Shown in pieces: positions 19,664 to 29,582 of a stretch of DNA of 64,000 nucleotides. A program made the translations under genes and the position numbers. The stretch is from Dehalococcoidia bacterium. Its GTDB lineage: Bacteria > Chloroflexota > Dehalococcoidia > Lucifugimonadales > UBA3495. The notes beneath the pieces were generated by a model. The model did no database searches. It saw nothing but the letters and a program-made list of their open reading frames with translations, and was not told where the DNA came from. How positions within the stretch are numbered: position 1 is the stretch's first letter; every line of letters begins with the position of its first letter. The stretch covers positions 372,001-436,000 of the forward strand of contig JAJDTP010000005.1 in NCBI GenBank assembly GCA_022827095.1, given 5' to 3'.

Positions 19664-20998
19664 TTATTCGTAGCCGGTGAAACCGTCGGGTCGGCGCACG
19701 ATGCGCTGAACGAATATCCCCGGGGTGACCACCGCCTCGGGATCCAGTTCGCCGGGCTGCACGATTTCGTCGACTTCGACGACGGTGACCCGCGCGGCCG
19801 GGGCCATCACCGCGTTGAAGTTGCGGGAGGTGCCCCGGTACACCAGGTTGCCCCGGGTGTCGGCCTGGTGAGCGCGGATCAGGGCGAAGTCGGCGCGCAG
19901 GCCGTGTTCCAGGATGTACTCTCGTCCGTCGATCACCCGGCTTTCCTTGCCCTCGGCGATGAGGGTACCAGCCCCGGTTGGGGTGTAGAAAGCCTCGATG
20001 CCGGCGCCGCCGGCGCGCAGACGCTCCGCAAGGGTTCCCTGGGGCACCAATTCCAGATCGACCTCGCCGCGGCGGTAGGCCAGCTCGAACTCGGACGGGC
20101 GGGAGACCGAGGGCGAGACCGGGAACGACGCGATGGCCTTGGCAACCTGCCCGTTCTCAACCAGCACGCTGTGGTCGATGGCAGTGCGGCCGGGCGGTGT
20201 ACCGAAGCTGACTACGCGGGCGATACCGGCGGTGTTGCTTACGATGGTGAGGTTCCGGCTGCCGCGGTCACGCAGCGAGACGAGGAGGTAGTGCGCCATG
20301 CCGCCGGGTCCGCCGAAGCCGTCGATGAAGACGGTAGCGCCGTCGGGCAGATCGGCGATAGCGCCCGGGCCGTCGGCGTAGACCTTGCTGGGAGGCCGGC
20401 CGGGTGGGAGGTCGAAGTCCATATCGCGAAGATTCGGGGAGACTGAGACGGGCGCTCCGGTGATGGCGCGAACTTCTTCAGCGGACCACCCAGGGGCAAC
20501 CTCGGTAAGGATCAACCCGTCGTCGGCAACGCGAAACACCGCAACGTCGGTGATGATGGTGTCGACGCAACGCGCGCCGTCCTGTGGAAATGACAACGCG
20601 GAGACGACGTTGGGCGTTCCGTCCTCTCTGATGTGAGGCAGGGCGGCGATGACGCGGCGGGCTCCGGACGCCAGGTCGACCAGGCCAGCATGTCCCTGGG
20701 GTCCGGGGTAATCGGCGGCGTGGTAACCGGCGAAGCTTCCGTGGGAGTCGACCTGCGCGGCGGTCAGGATCGACAGATCGACGTGGCCCCCGCGCAGCGC
20801 AGCGCCGGCGTCGGCGGCGTTGATGGGCAAGTCCGAAAGGGTCCCACCGGCCCGCAGGAACCACACGCCCTTTTCTTCGGGAACAAGATCGGCCGCCGCG
20901 ACTGCCCACGCTCCGCTGACGGCGACCACCGAGCCCGGGGCAATCTCGGCGGCGGCCCGTCGGGCCACGCTCTGGGCATCCAGTCTTTCCAGCGTCAT
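19664..20998 (-). CDS. Fused CoA-transferase: degenerate B-like N-terminal domain plus A-type C-terminal domain
   Basis: First ~200 aa resemble subunit B (GGHVDLSILTAAQVDSHGSFAGYHAADYPGPQGHAGLVDLASGARRVIAALPHI) but lack the SESG/ENG motif; the remainder is A-like (DGATVFIDGFGGPGGMAHYLLVSL...VVTPGIFVQRIV). Confidence 0.85.
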   Translation of the reverse strand: MTLERLDAQSVARRAAAEIAPGSVVAVSGAWAVAAADLVPEEKGVWFLRAGGTLSDLPINAADAGAALRGGHVDLSILTAAQVDSHGSFAGYHAADYPGPQGHAGLVDLASGARRVIAALPHIREDGTPNVVSALSFPQDGARCVDTIITDVAVFRVADDGLILTEVAPGWSAEEVRAITGAPVSVSPNLRDMDFDLPPGRPPSKVYADGPGAIADLPDGATVFIDGFGGPGGMAHYLLVSLRDRGSRNLTIVSNTAGIARVVSFGTPPGRTAIDHSVLVENGQVAKAIASFPVSPSVSRPSEFELAYRRGEVDLELVPQGTLAERLRAGGAGIEAFYTPTGAGTLIAEGKESRVIDGREYILEHGLRADFALIRAHQADTRGNLVYRGTSRNFNAVMAPAARVTVVEVDEIVQPGELDPEAVVTPGIFVQRIVRRPDGFTGYE

Positions 20999-21004
20999 GG
21001 CGAA

Positions 21005-21688
21005 CTATCCAACGGGCACCGAGCTGGATTGGACGATACGGTTTACAAAGATGCCCGGCGTGATCACCAGTTCCGGGTCGATACCGCCGGGTTCAACGAC
21101 CTGGTCGACTTCGGCGATGGCGACACGGGCGGCGGAAACGACGGCCGAATTCCATCCCCTTTGAGGACCCTCGTACGCCAGGTTGCCCACGCCGTCGGCG
21201 CAAGCGGCCCGGATCAGCGCGAAATCCCCTCGCAGGGGAGCCTCAAACACACACTCGACCCCGTTGACCATCCGGGTTTCTCTGCCCTCGGCGAAGCGGG
21301 TTCCGATGCCCACCGGCAGGAACACGCCACCGATGCCGGCGCCGGCCGAGCGCATCCGTTCCGCCAGGGTGCCCCAGGGAACCACGTCAACGGTCATGGT
21401 TCCGGCGCGCCAGAGTTCGTGGACCGGATCGTCGCTGCGGCCGGTGAACGGCGCCGGTGAAATAATCCGGGATACGCAGCCGGCGGACACCAGGCGGTGC
21501 AGAGCCTCCGCGCCGTAGTAGTTCGAGTCGCAGACGCAGGTCAGATCCCTCACGCCCCGGTCTGCCAGCGCGCTCAGCAGCCCCTCCGGAGCGTTGACAC
21601 CGCTCACTCCGCCGACAAGGATGGTTGCGCCGTCCGGTATGTCGGCAACGGCCGCCTGAGCGCTGTCGTATAATTTGCTGAATGCCAT
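21005..21688 (-). CDS. 3-oxoacid CoA-transferase-type subunit A
   Basis: 'IPDGATILVGGVSGVNAPEGLLSALADRGVRDLTCVCD', 'GETRMVNGVECVFEAPLRGDFALIRAACADGVGNLAYEG', 'ITPGIFVNRIV'. Confidence 0.9.
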   Translation of the reverse strand: MAFSKLYDSAQAAVADIPDGATILVGGVSGVNAPEGLLSALADRGVRDLTCVCDSNYYGAEALHRLVSAGCVSRIISPAPFTGRSDDPVHELWRAGTMTVDVVPWGTLAERMRSAGAGIGGVFLPVGIGTRFAEGRETRMVNGVECVFEAPLRGDFALIRAACADGVGNLAYEGPQRGWNSAVVSAARVAIAEVDQVVEPGGIDPELVITPGIFVNRIVQSSSVPVG

Positions 21689-21794
21689 GACGGGGTTCCG
21701 AGAGCGGACGCCATTTTAGCCCAATCCGCCGGCCGGATAAAGCAAGAGCGATACGGCGAAAGGCGGGTCTGGGCCCGGCATGCATACTGATCCA

Positions 21795-22577
21795 ATGCGG
21801 TACCGCCACATCAAGTGCGAAAAGACGAGGTTTCAGGCGACGATTACGTTGCCGGGCCATGCGTCCGACGTCACGGTGTGCGAGGCAGTTGCAGAGGAGA
21901 TTTCGGACTGCTGCCAGGAACTCGGCCTGGATGACGACCTGCGAATCGTGTCCATTGTCGGCCAAGGCGACAGGTTCGCGACGGGTCGCCAGGCATTACC
22001 CGACGAATTGCGTGATGCTCCTGCGACCCAGCGCCTGGCGTGGCTGGAGCGAATGAGTCTGGCCAACGCTCTGGCACACTTGCCCATGCCGGTGCTGGCG
22101 GTTTTGAACGGCGACGCCATAGCGCATGGTCTGGAGATTGCCCTAGCTGCGGACCTGCGGGTCGCAACGGAAGATGGGCGACTGGGAGCGGGAGAGCCCG
22201 ATCGAGACGGGTTTCCGTTTGACGGGATGACGCAGCGGCTGCCACGGCTGGTGGGGTCGGCGATGGCGCGGGACATGCTGCTGACCGGTCGGACGCTCTC
22301 TGCCTCCGAAGCATTGGATGTTGGGCTCGTCAACCGAGTGGTTTCGCGCGACGCGCTGGACGAAACGGCTGGCCGGGTAGCGGAGCAAATCATCGCCGCG
22401 GCGCCAATCGCCGCGCGATACGCGAAGGAAGCGGTTGCGGCCGCCGGCGACCTGCCGCTGGCGCAAGGTCTGCGGCTGGAGGCCGACCTGAGCATCATCC
22501 TGCAAAGCACCGACGACCGGGCGGAGGGTCTGCGGTCGTTTGCCGAAAAGCGAGCGCCGCGCTTCACTGGACAATGA
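21795..22577 (+). CDS. Enoyl-CoA hydratase/isomerase family protein
   Basis: 'MPVLAVLNGDAIAHGLEIALAADLRVATEDGRLGAGEP', 'AMARDMLLTGRTLSASEALDVGLVNRVV'. Confidence 0.87.
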   Translation: MRYRHIKCEKTRFQATITLPGHASDVTVCEAVAEEISDCCQELGLDDDLRIVSIVGQGDRFATGRQALPDELRDAPATQRLAWLERMSLANALAHLPMPVLAVLNGDAIAHGLEIALAADLRVATEDGRLGAGEPDRDGFPFDGMTQRLPRLVGSAMARDMLLTGRTLSASEALDVGLVNRVVSRDALDETAGRVAEQIIAAAPIAARYAKEAVAAAGDLPLAQGLRLEADLSIILQSTDDRAEGLRSFAEKRAPRFTGQ

Positions 22578-22591
22578 GGAATTGTGATTAG

Positions 22592-23134
22592 ATGACGGTA
22601 CGATTGGACATACATACCCACGTGGGCGAGATGTTCGGCTTCCAGGAACCGACGCCCGAGATCGCGGAGACCATCATCGCGCGGATCAAGGACGCCGGAT
22701 TGGACGGCATCGCGGTCACGGACCACTGGCGGCGGGATTGGGGCACGGCGCTGTACCGGGTGGTAGAGCGGCACTTTCCCAACGAAGTGATAATCATTCC
22801 CGGCCAGGAGATCGACGTCCGTCCTGCGATCAGCCCATTCGACGAGTACCACTGCACGGAACTTTACCTGCCCGGCGGACGGCTGTTTCGCACCTACTGC
22901 CACCCGGGGTACTACACCCCCAACATCGTGATCGAAGAAGGGGTCCACGGAATTGAAGTCGCCAACCACCACCACGACTGGCACATTCGCCGTCCAGTGG
23001 CGGAGCGCGTTGCCGAACAACACGACCTGCTGACCTTTTCGGTGAGCGACGCGAACGTGCTGTCCGAGATCGGGGCGTGCAGCACGGAGGTTGACCTCGA
23101 GGAAATGATGCGACGCGCGATCCCGCTGGACTGA
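22592..23134 (+). CDS. PHP domain-containing protein
   Basis: MTVRLDIHTHVGEMFGFQ..IKDAGLDGIAVTDHW..EVANHHHDWH..FSVSDANVLSEIG; PHP-like metal-binding motifs. Confidence 0.75.
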   Translation: MTVRLDIHTHVGEMFGFQEPTPEIAETIIARIKDAGLDGIAVTDHWRRDWGTALYRVVERHFPNEVIIIPGQEIDVRPAISPFDEYHCTELYLPGGRLFRTYCHPGYYTPNIVIEEGVHGIEVANHHHDWHIRRPVAERVAEQHDLLTFSVSDANVLSEIGACSTEVDLEEMMRRAIPLD

Positions 23135-23146
23135 GGGCGTGATTCA

Positions 23147-23866
23147 ATGAGTGATGCGTTCGGCACCATCATCTTCGAGAAGGAGGGCAGCGTCGCACAT
23201 CTGGCGCTGAACCGTCCGGATCGCCTGAACGCCTACTCGGTGGCGATGCGGGACGACTTTGCCGAGGCGCTGCACGCGGTGGCCGAAGACGAGGAAATCG
23301 GAGCGCTGCTGATCACCGGCAAAGGGCGAGCTTTCTGCGCCGGCGCCGATTTGAGCGAGTTCGGCTCCGCCCCGTCGCAGGCTATCGCCCGTAACGCGCG
23401 CTGGCAAAGGGACGTATGGGGCCAGTTGATTGGGTTGGACAAACCCATCGTGGTGGCCGTACATGGCTATTGCATCGGTTCAGGGGTGGAGATTCTGCTG
23501 CTGGGCGACCTGCGTATTGCGGCGTCGGACACGGTTTTCGCCATGCCCGAGGTGCAATTGGGAATGATCCCCGCTGCCGGAGGGAGCCAAACGCTGCCGG
23601 CAAACGTGGGGCCGGCGATTGCCCTGGACCTGCTATATACCGGGCGACGCTTCGGAGCGGCCGAGGCGCTGGCCTACGGAATGGTCAGCCGGGTGGTGGA
23701 GCCTGAGAGTTTGGCATCGATGGCCGGGGATATCGCCAACCAATTGTCGGAGCTGCCGCGCAGATTCACCTCCGGGTTGAAACGCGCATGGAGCGAAGGG
23801 TTTGAAATGCCGCTTGACGCCGGACTGGCGCTGGAAACGCGAATGGCCGCCGGGGCCATCGGCTAG
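23147..23866 (+). CDS. Enoyl-CoA hydratase/isomerase family protein
   Basis: 'VAHLALNRPDRLNAYSVAMRDDF', 'LLITGKGRAFCAGADLSEF', 'KPIVVAVHGYCIGSGVEILLLGDLRIAASDTVFAMPEVQLGMIPAAGGSQTLP'. Confidence 0.94.
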   Translation: MSDAFGTIIFEKEGSVAHLALNRPDRLNAYSVAMRDDFAEALHAVAEDEEIGALLITGKGRAFCAGADLSEFGSAPSQAIARNARWQRDVWGQLIGLDKPIVVAVHGYCIGSGVEILLLGDLRIAASDTVFAMPEVQLGMIPAAGGSQTLPANVGPAIALDLLYTGRRFGAAEALAYGMVSRVVEPESLASMAGDIANQLSELPRRFTSGLKRAWSEGFEMPLDAGLALETRMAAGAIG

Positions 23867-23898
23867 CCACCGGCGAGGAATTTCAGCATGGAGAAAGG

Positions 23899-25461
23899 AT
23901 GAACACGACCGAATTTCTCATGATCGCGTCGGCGATCGTTCCGGAACGGACCGCCATCGTCTTTGACGGTGACCACATCAGTTTCGAGATGTTGCAGGAA
24001 CGGGTGAATCGCCTGGCCAACGCGATGTCCGAGCTGGGCATAGGCCAGGGCGACCGGGTGGCGGCGATGCAGACCAACTGCCATCACCTGATCGAGCTTT
24101 ACTTTGCAGCCGCGCAGTTGGACGCGATCTACGTGCCCATCAATTTCCGCGCCAAAGAGGACGAACTGGCCACCATGCTGGGTATCGCGCGGCCCGACCT
24201 GCTGTTCCTGGGTGAACGCTACCTGCCGCTAGTTCCGGCGGACGGGTCGGTGCCCGCGGATCGCATAGTGATGCTGGACGCGCCGGCGGCGAATGGCGGC
24301 TACGCCTACGACGATCTGCTCGCCAACGCGGACCCAGACCAGCTGCACTTTCCGGCGGACGACGAGGACGCCACGACGGTGATCATGTTCACGTCGGGCA
24401 CCACCAGCGTGCCCAAGGGAGCGCAGCTGACGCACGACAGTTTTGCCACATTCCTGCTCACCAACGTCGAACCGGCGGACCCGGACGTGGAGGAATCCAA
24501 TCTGCTGACCGTACCCATGTATCACGTTGCGGGGCTGCAGGCGGCGCTGGCGGCGGTTTTCGGAGGCCGGACGCTGGTGGTGATGCCGCAGTTCGACGCT
24601 GAGAGATGGATGATGCTAGTGGCGGAACATCGCGCGAACCGGGCGATGCTGGTGCCCACCATGTTGAAGATGGTGATGGACCATCCGAATTTTGACGATT
24701 ACGACCTCACCTCCTTGAGCGTGATCACCTACGGTGCGGCGCCCATGCCCTTGCCGGTGGTGAGACAGGCGATAGACAAATTCCCCGGCACACGGTTCAT
24801 CAACGCCTTTGGTCAGACCGAGACGGCGTCAACCATCACCATGCTGCCGCCGGACGACCACGACCTCACCGGGTCGGCGGAGGAGGTTGAGACCAAGATT
24901 CGGCGGCTCACGTCCATCGGCAAGCCTCTAGATGACGTCGAGGTGATGATCGTCACGGAAGACGGCGACCCGGTGGCCGACGGAGAGGTAGGCGAGATTG
25001 TCGCGCGCGGCCCGCGAATGATGACCGGGTACTGGGGTCAGGAGGATGCCACGCGGGACACGTTGAAGGGGGGTTGGCTGTACACCGGCGACCTGGCCTG
25101 GCAGGACGAGGACGGCTATATCTATCTGTCCGGGCGGGCGCGGGACTTCATCAAGCGCGGCGGCGAGATGGTCTCCCCGGAGGAAGTGGAGACGATCCTG
25201 GCGGAGCACCCGAGCGTCGCCGATTCGGCGGTGATCGGGGTACCCGACGACCAGTGGGGTGAAGAAGTGCGGGCGGTGGTGGTGGCGTCGGATGAGGCGG
25301 TCACAGAGCGGGAGTTGATTGAGTTTTGCCGGGACCGGCTGGCCGGGTTCAAGCGGCCGCGGTCGGTGGTGTTCGTGGACGAACTGCCGCGCAACGTGAT
25401 GGGCAAAGTATTGAAGCGAGATCTGCGGGCGGAGTTCGGCGACCAGGTGGTGAGTTCCTGA
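23899..25461 (+). CDS. AMP-dependent acyl-CoA synthetase/ligase
   Basis: 'VIMFTSGTTSVPKGAQLTH', 'INAFGQTETAS', 'GGWLYTGDLAWQDEDGYIYLSGRARDFIKRGGEMVSPEEVE', 'PRNVMGKVLKRDLR'. Confidence 0.95.
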   Translation: MNTTEFLMIASAIVPERTAIVFDGDHISFEMLQERVNRLANAMSELGIGQGDRVAAMQTNCHHLIELYFAAAQLDAIYVPINFRAKEDELATMLGIARPDLLFLGERYLPLVPADGSVPADRIVMLDAPAANGGYAYDDLLANADPDQLHFPADDEDATTVIMFTSGTTSVPKGAQLTHDSFATFLLTNVEPADPDVEESNLLTVPMYHVAGLQAALAAVFGGRTLVVMPQFDAERWMMLVAEHRANRAMLVPTMLKMVMDHPNFDDYDLTSLSVITYGAAPMPLPVVRQAIDKFPGTRFINAFGQTETASTITMLPPDDHDLTGSAEEVETKIRRLTSIGKPLDDVEVMIVTEDGDPVADGEVGEIVARGPRMMTGYWGQEDATRDTLKGGWLYTGDLAWQDEDGYIYLSGRARDFIKRGGEMVSPEEVETILAEHPSVADSAVIGVPDDQWGEEVRAVVVASDEAVTERELIEFCRDRLAGFKRPRSVVFVDELPRNVMGKVLKRDLRAEFGDQVVSS

Positions 25462-25493
25462 CGGATTGGCGCTAAGCAACGGGAGGCGATGGC

Positions 25494-26429
25494 ATGGACA
25501 TAGCGGTAATGGGCGCCGGCGGCGTGGGGGGCTATTTTGGAGGCTTGCTGGCACGGGCGGGTCACAACGTGACCTTCATCGCCCGTGGGGCGCATTTGGA
25601 GGCGATCCGGAGCAACGGCCTGCGGGTGGAAAGCGGGAACGACGGCACATTCATGGTTCCGGGCAATGCCACCGACGATCCCACTGCGGTGGGCCACCAG
25701 GAACTCGTGCTGTTCGCCGTGAAGATGTACGACAACGAGTCCGCGATCCACGCCATCGCCCCGATGGTCGGGCCGGACACAATCGTGCTGACGCTGCAGA
25801 ACGGCATCGACAACGGCGAACGGTTGGTGGAAGTGTATGGCGCGGAACGGGTGATGATCGGTTCGGCGTATCTGGAAGGCCGGATCAGCGAGCCAGGCGT
25901 GGTGACGCAGGGCGGGCCCGGCGCGGCGTCGTTCGGCGAGCGGACCACCGGGATCACGGAGCGCGGGGAAAGGCTTTACCAAGTGTTTCGCGACGCGAAC
26001 TGGCGGGTGGATTTGCTGGAGAACATGACCGGGATGTTGTGGAAGAAATTCGCGTACCTGTCGGGTTCGGCCGGCGTCTGCGCGGCCAGCGGGTGCGCTT
26101 ACGGGGAGTTGCGGACGGTTCCGCAGACGAGGGACGCCATCGAGGCGGCCATCGCCGAGGCACTGGCGGTGGGCGAGGCGTCGGGTGCGCCGCTGGAACC
26201 CGATTCGCTGGAATGGTCGATGAACGCGCTGGACAACTTTCCGGCGACGGGCATGGCGTCGCTGGCAAAGGACTTTGCCGAGGGGCGGCCGGTGGAGTTG
26301 GAGGGCCTGACTGGGACCGTGATCCGGATGGGTCGGGACCTTGGCGTGGCCACGCCGGTGAACGATGCGCTGTACGCAGTGCTCAAGCCGCGGGCGAACC
26401 GGATCGAGGCTGACCTGGGCAGGGGTTGA
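25494..26429 (+). CDS. 2-dehydropantoate 2-reductase family protein
   Basis: MDIAVMGAGGVGGYFGGLLARAGHNVTFIARGAHLEAIRSNGLRVES; 'VLTLQNGIDNGERL', 'LWKKFAYLSG'. Confidence 0.92.
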   Translation: MDIAVMGAGGVGGYFGGLLARAGHNVTFIARGAHLEAIRSNGLRVESGNDGTFMVPGNATDDPTAVGHQELVLFAVKMYDNESAIHAIAPMVGPDTIVLTLQNGIDNGERLVEVYGAERVMIGSAYLEGRISEPGVVTQGGPGAASFGERTTGITERGERLYQVFRDANWRVDLLENMTGMLWKKFAYLSGSAGVCAASGCAYGELRTVPQTRDAIEAAIAEALAVGEASGAPLEPDSLEWSMNALDNFPATGMASLAKDFAEGRPVELEGLTGTVIRMGRDLGVATPVNDALYAVLKPRANRIEADLGRG

Positions 26430-26485
26430 CGGCGCCCGTGTATTCTTGACGAAAAGCCGTCTCCGGGCGGCGACACCTCCTTGAA

Positions 26486-26510
26486 GCGCCGGCGAAAATC
26501 CGGCGTTTTT
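26486..26510 (+). terminator. Rho-independent terminator
   Basis: CGCCGG-CGAAAAT-CCGGCG-TTTTT downstream of the reductase gene. Confidence 0.8.
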
Positions 26511-26576
26511 GGTTTGCAATGTATGATGTACGGTCCACTGTGAATGTACAAACGTGGTTACGGATTACGTATTATT

Positions 26577-26644
26577 GTGAAATATATCACGTGAAATCAT
26601 TCACAAAAATTCGTCTTGACACCTGTTATGGGCGTTGCTAGGCT
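26577..26644 (+). promoter_or_regulatory. Sigma70-like promoter with two abutting GTGA-N6-TCAC dyads
   Basis: GTGAAATATATCAC (26577-26590), GTGAAATCATTCAC (26591-26604), TTGACA (26616-26621), 17-nt spacer, TAGGCT (26639-26644), ORF start 26707. Confidence 0.6.
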
Positions 26645-26706
26645 TGCGCCCACTGAAGTCCGACAACCGAGTAGCAAAACGACATTCGTTGTTGCAGGGG
26701 GTTAGT

Positions 26707-28482
26707 ATGCTGAACCGTGCATTGAATCGTCTCACTGGTCGGATACTCGTGGCGATGGCAATGATCATCGCGCTCACCGCGCTGGTGGCCTGCGGCGCCA
26801 CCGCACCCACGGAAAGCGGCGCGCCGGCCAGCGACAGCCCGGTCCCGGCGCAACCGGCCGCGAGTACTTCGGGAGACCCAGCGCCCACCGCCGTGCCCGC
26901 GGCGGCCGAATCGCCGCAGACCGACGACCGCGGCATCTACGGCGGCATCGTGCCGATGCACGACTACGCGTTCCCCAACCTGATTTGGCATCCGCACGAG
27001 TTCTCGAACCAGACGAAGAACATGTCCGGCATCTACAACGGGCTGCTGGAATACGATGCCGAAACGGACGATCCCTACGACATCGTGGGCGACCTGGCTG
27101 AGAGTTGGGAGTTGCAACCGGATGGCGTCACGTATGTCTTCCATTTGCACCAGAACGCCGCGTGGCACAACGGGAACCCGGTTACGGCGGAAGACGTTGT
27201 GTACAGCATGGACAGCCTGGTGAACTCGGAGGCGAACCGTCCGCAGACCTTGATCATCGCGCCGTACTACTCCCAGGGCAACGCCCGGGCGATTGACGAT
27301 CACACGGTGGAGATCAAGACGAACAACCCGGCGCCGGACTTCGTTCCCATGCTGGCGTCTGACGCGTTCAAGATGATGTCCAAGGCCTGGGGCGAGTCCG
27401 ATGTCGACACCTCCAAATGGGAGAACGGCATGGGATCGGGCCCGTTCATGCCGACTACCCTGGAAAAGGACGTATCACTGTCGCTGGAGCGAAACCCAAA
27501 CTATTGGAAAGAGGGTTTGCCTTACATCGACGGATCGATCCACTACTACATCGCGGACAAGGGCACTGCCATCGGTTCCTATCGGACCGGCCAGGTGCTG
27601 ATGACGACGTGGCCGGTGACCAACCTGAGCAACACTGAGATCCTGGAGCTACAGGAGTCCGAGGCGGACACCCTGGACGTGTACCTGATCCCCAACACCA
27701 GCCTCTTGGGAACGCTGATCAACACGACCATTGAGCCGTTCAACGACGTCCGGGTGCGGCGGGCGATGCACCTGGCGGTGGACCGGGCGGAGTTCCGCGA
27801 GATCTTTGGCGGCGGCATCGCTCCCATGGGTACGCCGTTCCCGCCGGAAACCTGGTTTGGGCGCGGGGAGGAGGAAGCCAGCCAGATACCCGGTTTCCGC
27901 CTGGGACCCGAAGGCGGGAAGCACGCCGGAGACATCGAGGAAGCCCGGAGGCTGCTGGCGGAAGCCGGAGTGCCGGAAGGGTTCAAGGTCAACATCATGG
28001 CGCGGACGGCGGTGGAATACGTCGACCTGGCCCAGTTGTTGGCCGACCAGTATCGCCGTTACCTGGGTTGGGATGCGACCGTGCAGCCCATCGACAGCGC
28101 GACCGGCATAACCCGCTACAAGGAACAGGACTACCAGATCGCGGCCCAAGGGACGGCGTTGCTGGTCGGCGAGCCCGACCCGATCATAGGAAAGATATTC
28201 ATGCCCGGCGGTCTGTGGATCCAGTGGTCCGGATGGGATGCGCCGCAAAAGTTTAAAGACTGGTTTGCGGCCCAAAGTCAGGAACTGGACCGGACCAAGC
28301 GGGCGGAGATCCTGCGTGAGATGGAAGATTTCATCCTCAACGAGGACCCCGGTCCCCTGCTGGTCTACTACTGGAGCTTCCGTGACCAGGTTGTGAACAA
28401 GAAGATCCAGAACTACCACATGCCGGCCAGCATCTGGGTGCAGTTGAAGCACGAGCGGATCTGGTGTGACCCGGAATGCTGA
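26707..28482 (+). CDS. ABC transporter substrate-binding lipoprotein (peptide/nickel family 5)
   Basis: Lipobox LVAC after a TM segment; 'DIVGDLAESWELQPDGVTYVFHLHQNAAWHNGNPVTAEDVVYSMDSLV', 'DVRVRRAMHLAVDRAEF'. Confidence 0.93.
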   Translation: MLNRALNRLTGRILVAMAMIIALTALVACGATAPTESGAPASDSPVPAQPAASTSGDPAPTAVPAAAESPQTDDRGIYGGIVPMHDYAFPNLIWHPHEFSNQTKNMSGIYNGLLEYDAETDDPYDIVGDLAESWELQPDGVTYVFHLHQNAAWHNGNPVTAEDVVYSMDSLVNSEANRPQTLIIAPYYSQGNARAIDDHTVEIKTNNPAPDFVPMLASDAFKMMSKAWGESDVDTSKWENGMGSGPFMPTTLEKDVSLSLERNPNYWKEGLPYIDGSIHYYIADKGTAIGSYRTGQVLMTTWPVTNLSNTEILELQESEADTLDVYLIPNTSLLGTLINTTIEPFNDVRVRRAMHLAVDRAEFREIFGGGIAPMGTPFPPETWFGRGEEEASQIPGFRLGPEGGKHAGDIEEARRLLAEAGVPEGFKVNIMARTAVEYVDLAQLLADQYRRYLGWDATVQPIDSATGITRYKEQDYQIAAQGTALLVGEPDPIIGKIFMPGGLWIQWSGWDAPQKFKDWFAAQSQELDRTKRAEILREMEDFILNEDPGPLLVYYWSFRDQVVNKKIQNYHMPASIWVQLKHERIWCDPEC

Positions 28483-28571
28483 GGCGGCCGCAAAGTTTGA
28501 GAGCACGGGAGGGCGGACTGAACACCGTTAGCCCAGCGGCCTGGCGTTAGGCTACCTGGCGAGGAGACGCG

Positions 28572-29531
28572 ATGAACACCTACGTACTCAAGAGATTCAT
28601 GCTCTTTGTGCCCACGCTGCTGCTGGTAACGCTGATGGTGTTCGCCCTAATGCGGCTGGTGCCCGGGGACCCGGCAGAGCTGCTGCTGATGGGGTTCGAG
28701 GGCGACGGTCAGTACTCGCAGCAACAGCTGGATGAGTTGCGGGCCAAGTTGGGCACCGACCGGCCGCTGGCCATCCAATATCTGAGCTGGATCTGGGGGA
28801 TGTTGCGGGGCGACTTCGGCGTATCGATGTACTTTGATACGCCGATATCGGAGGACCTGGGCGCCAAATTGCCAATCACGCTGGAATTGGCGGCCCTGGC
28901 ATTGTTATTAGCGTTTGTGGTGGCGATGCCGCTTGGTGTGTTATCCGCGGTCAGACAAGACACCATCGCGGACTACGCTTCGCGGATCATCGCCATCGCG
29001 GGCGTAGCGATGCCGACCTTCTGGATTGGCATCCTGGTGGTGTATTTTCTGGTGACCTGGTTCGACTGGTTGCCGCCGCTGGGCTACGCGGATCTGTGGA
29101 ATGACCCATGGAAGAACCTGCAGCAAATGGTCTTTCCCGCGGTGGCGCTGGGCTTCTACAACATGGCGCTGATTGCCCGTGTTACCAGATCGTCGATGCT
29201 GGAGGTGTTCCGCGAGGACTACATCCGCACGGCGCGTTCCAAGGGCTTACGTGAAGGTGCGGTCATCATCCGGCACGCGCTCAAGAATGCGTTCCTGCCG
29301 ATCCTGACCATATCAGGTTGGCAGGTGGGTCGGCTGATTGCGGGTACCGTGGTCATCGAGACCATTTTCCTGGTGCCAGGGATGGGCCGCCTGCTGGTGG
29401 ACAGCATCCTGCACCGCGACTACACCATGATCCAGAGCATCGTGATGGTGATCGCGTTCATGGTACTGGCGCTGAATCTGGTCGTGGACCTGCTCTACGC
29501 CTGGCTGGACCCACGGATACGGTATGAGTAG
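28572..29531 (+). CDS. ABC transporter permease (DppB-like)
   Basis: MNTYVLKRFMLFVPTLLLVTLMVFALMRLVPGDPAELLL; 'RVTRSSMLEVFREDYIRTARSKGLREGAVIIRHALKNAFLPILT'. Confidence 0.95.
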   Translation: MNTYVLKRFMLFVPTLLLVTLMVFALMRLVPGDPAELLLMGFEGDGQYSQQQLDELRAKLGTDRPLAIQYLSWIWGMLRGDFGVSMYFDTPISEDLGAKLPITLELAALALLLAFVVAMPLGVLSAVRQDTIADYASRIIAIAGVAMPTFWIGILVVYFLVTWFDWLPPLGYADLWNDPWKNLQQMVFPAVALGFYNMALIARVTRSSMLEVFREDYIRTARSKGLREGAVIIRHALKNAFLPILTISGWQVGRLIAGTVVIETIFLVPGMGRLLVDSILHRDYTMIQSIVMVIAFMVLALNLVVDLLYAWLDPRIRYE

Positions 29532-29582
29532 TGGAGCTCTTCCCCGGCAATCAGATCCCGCAACGGCATAAGGAATAGGGAC

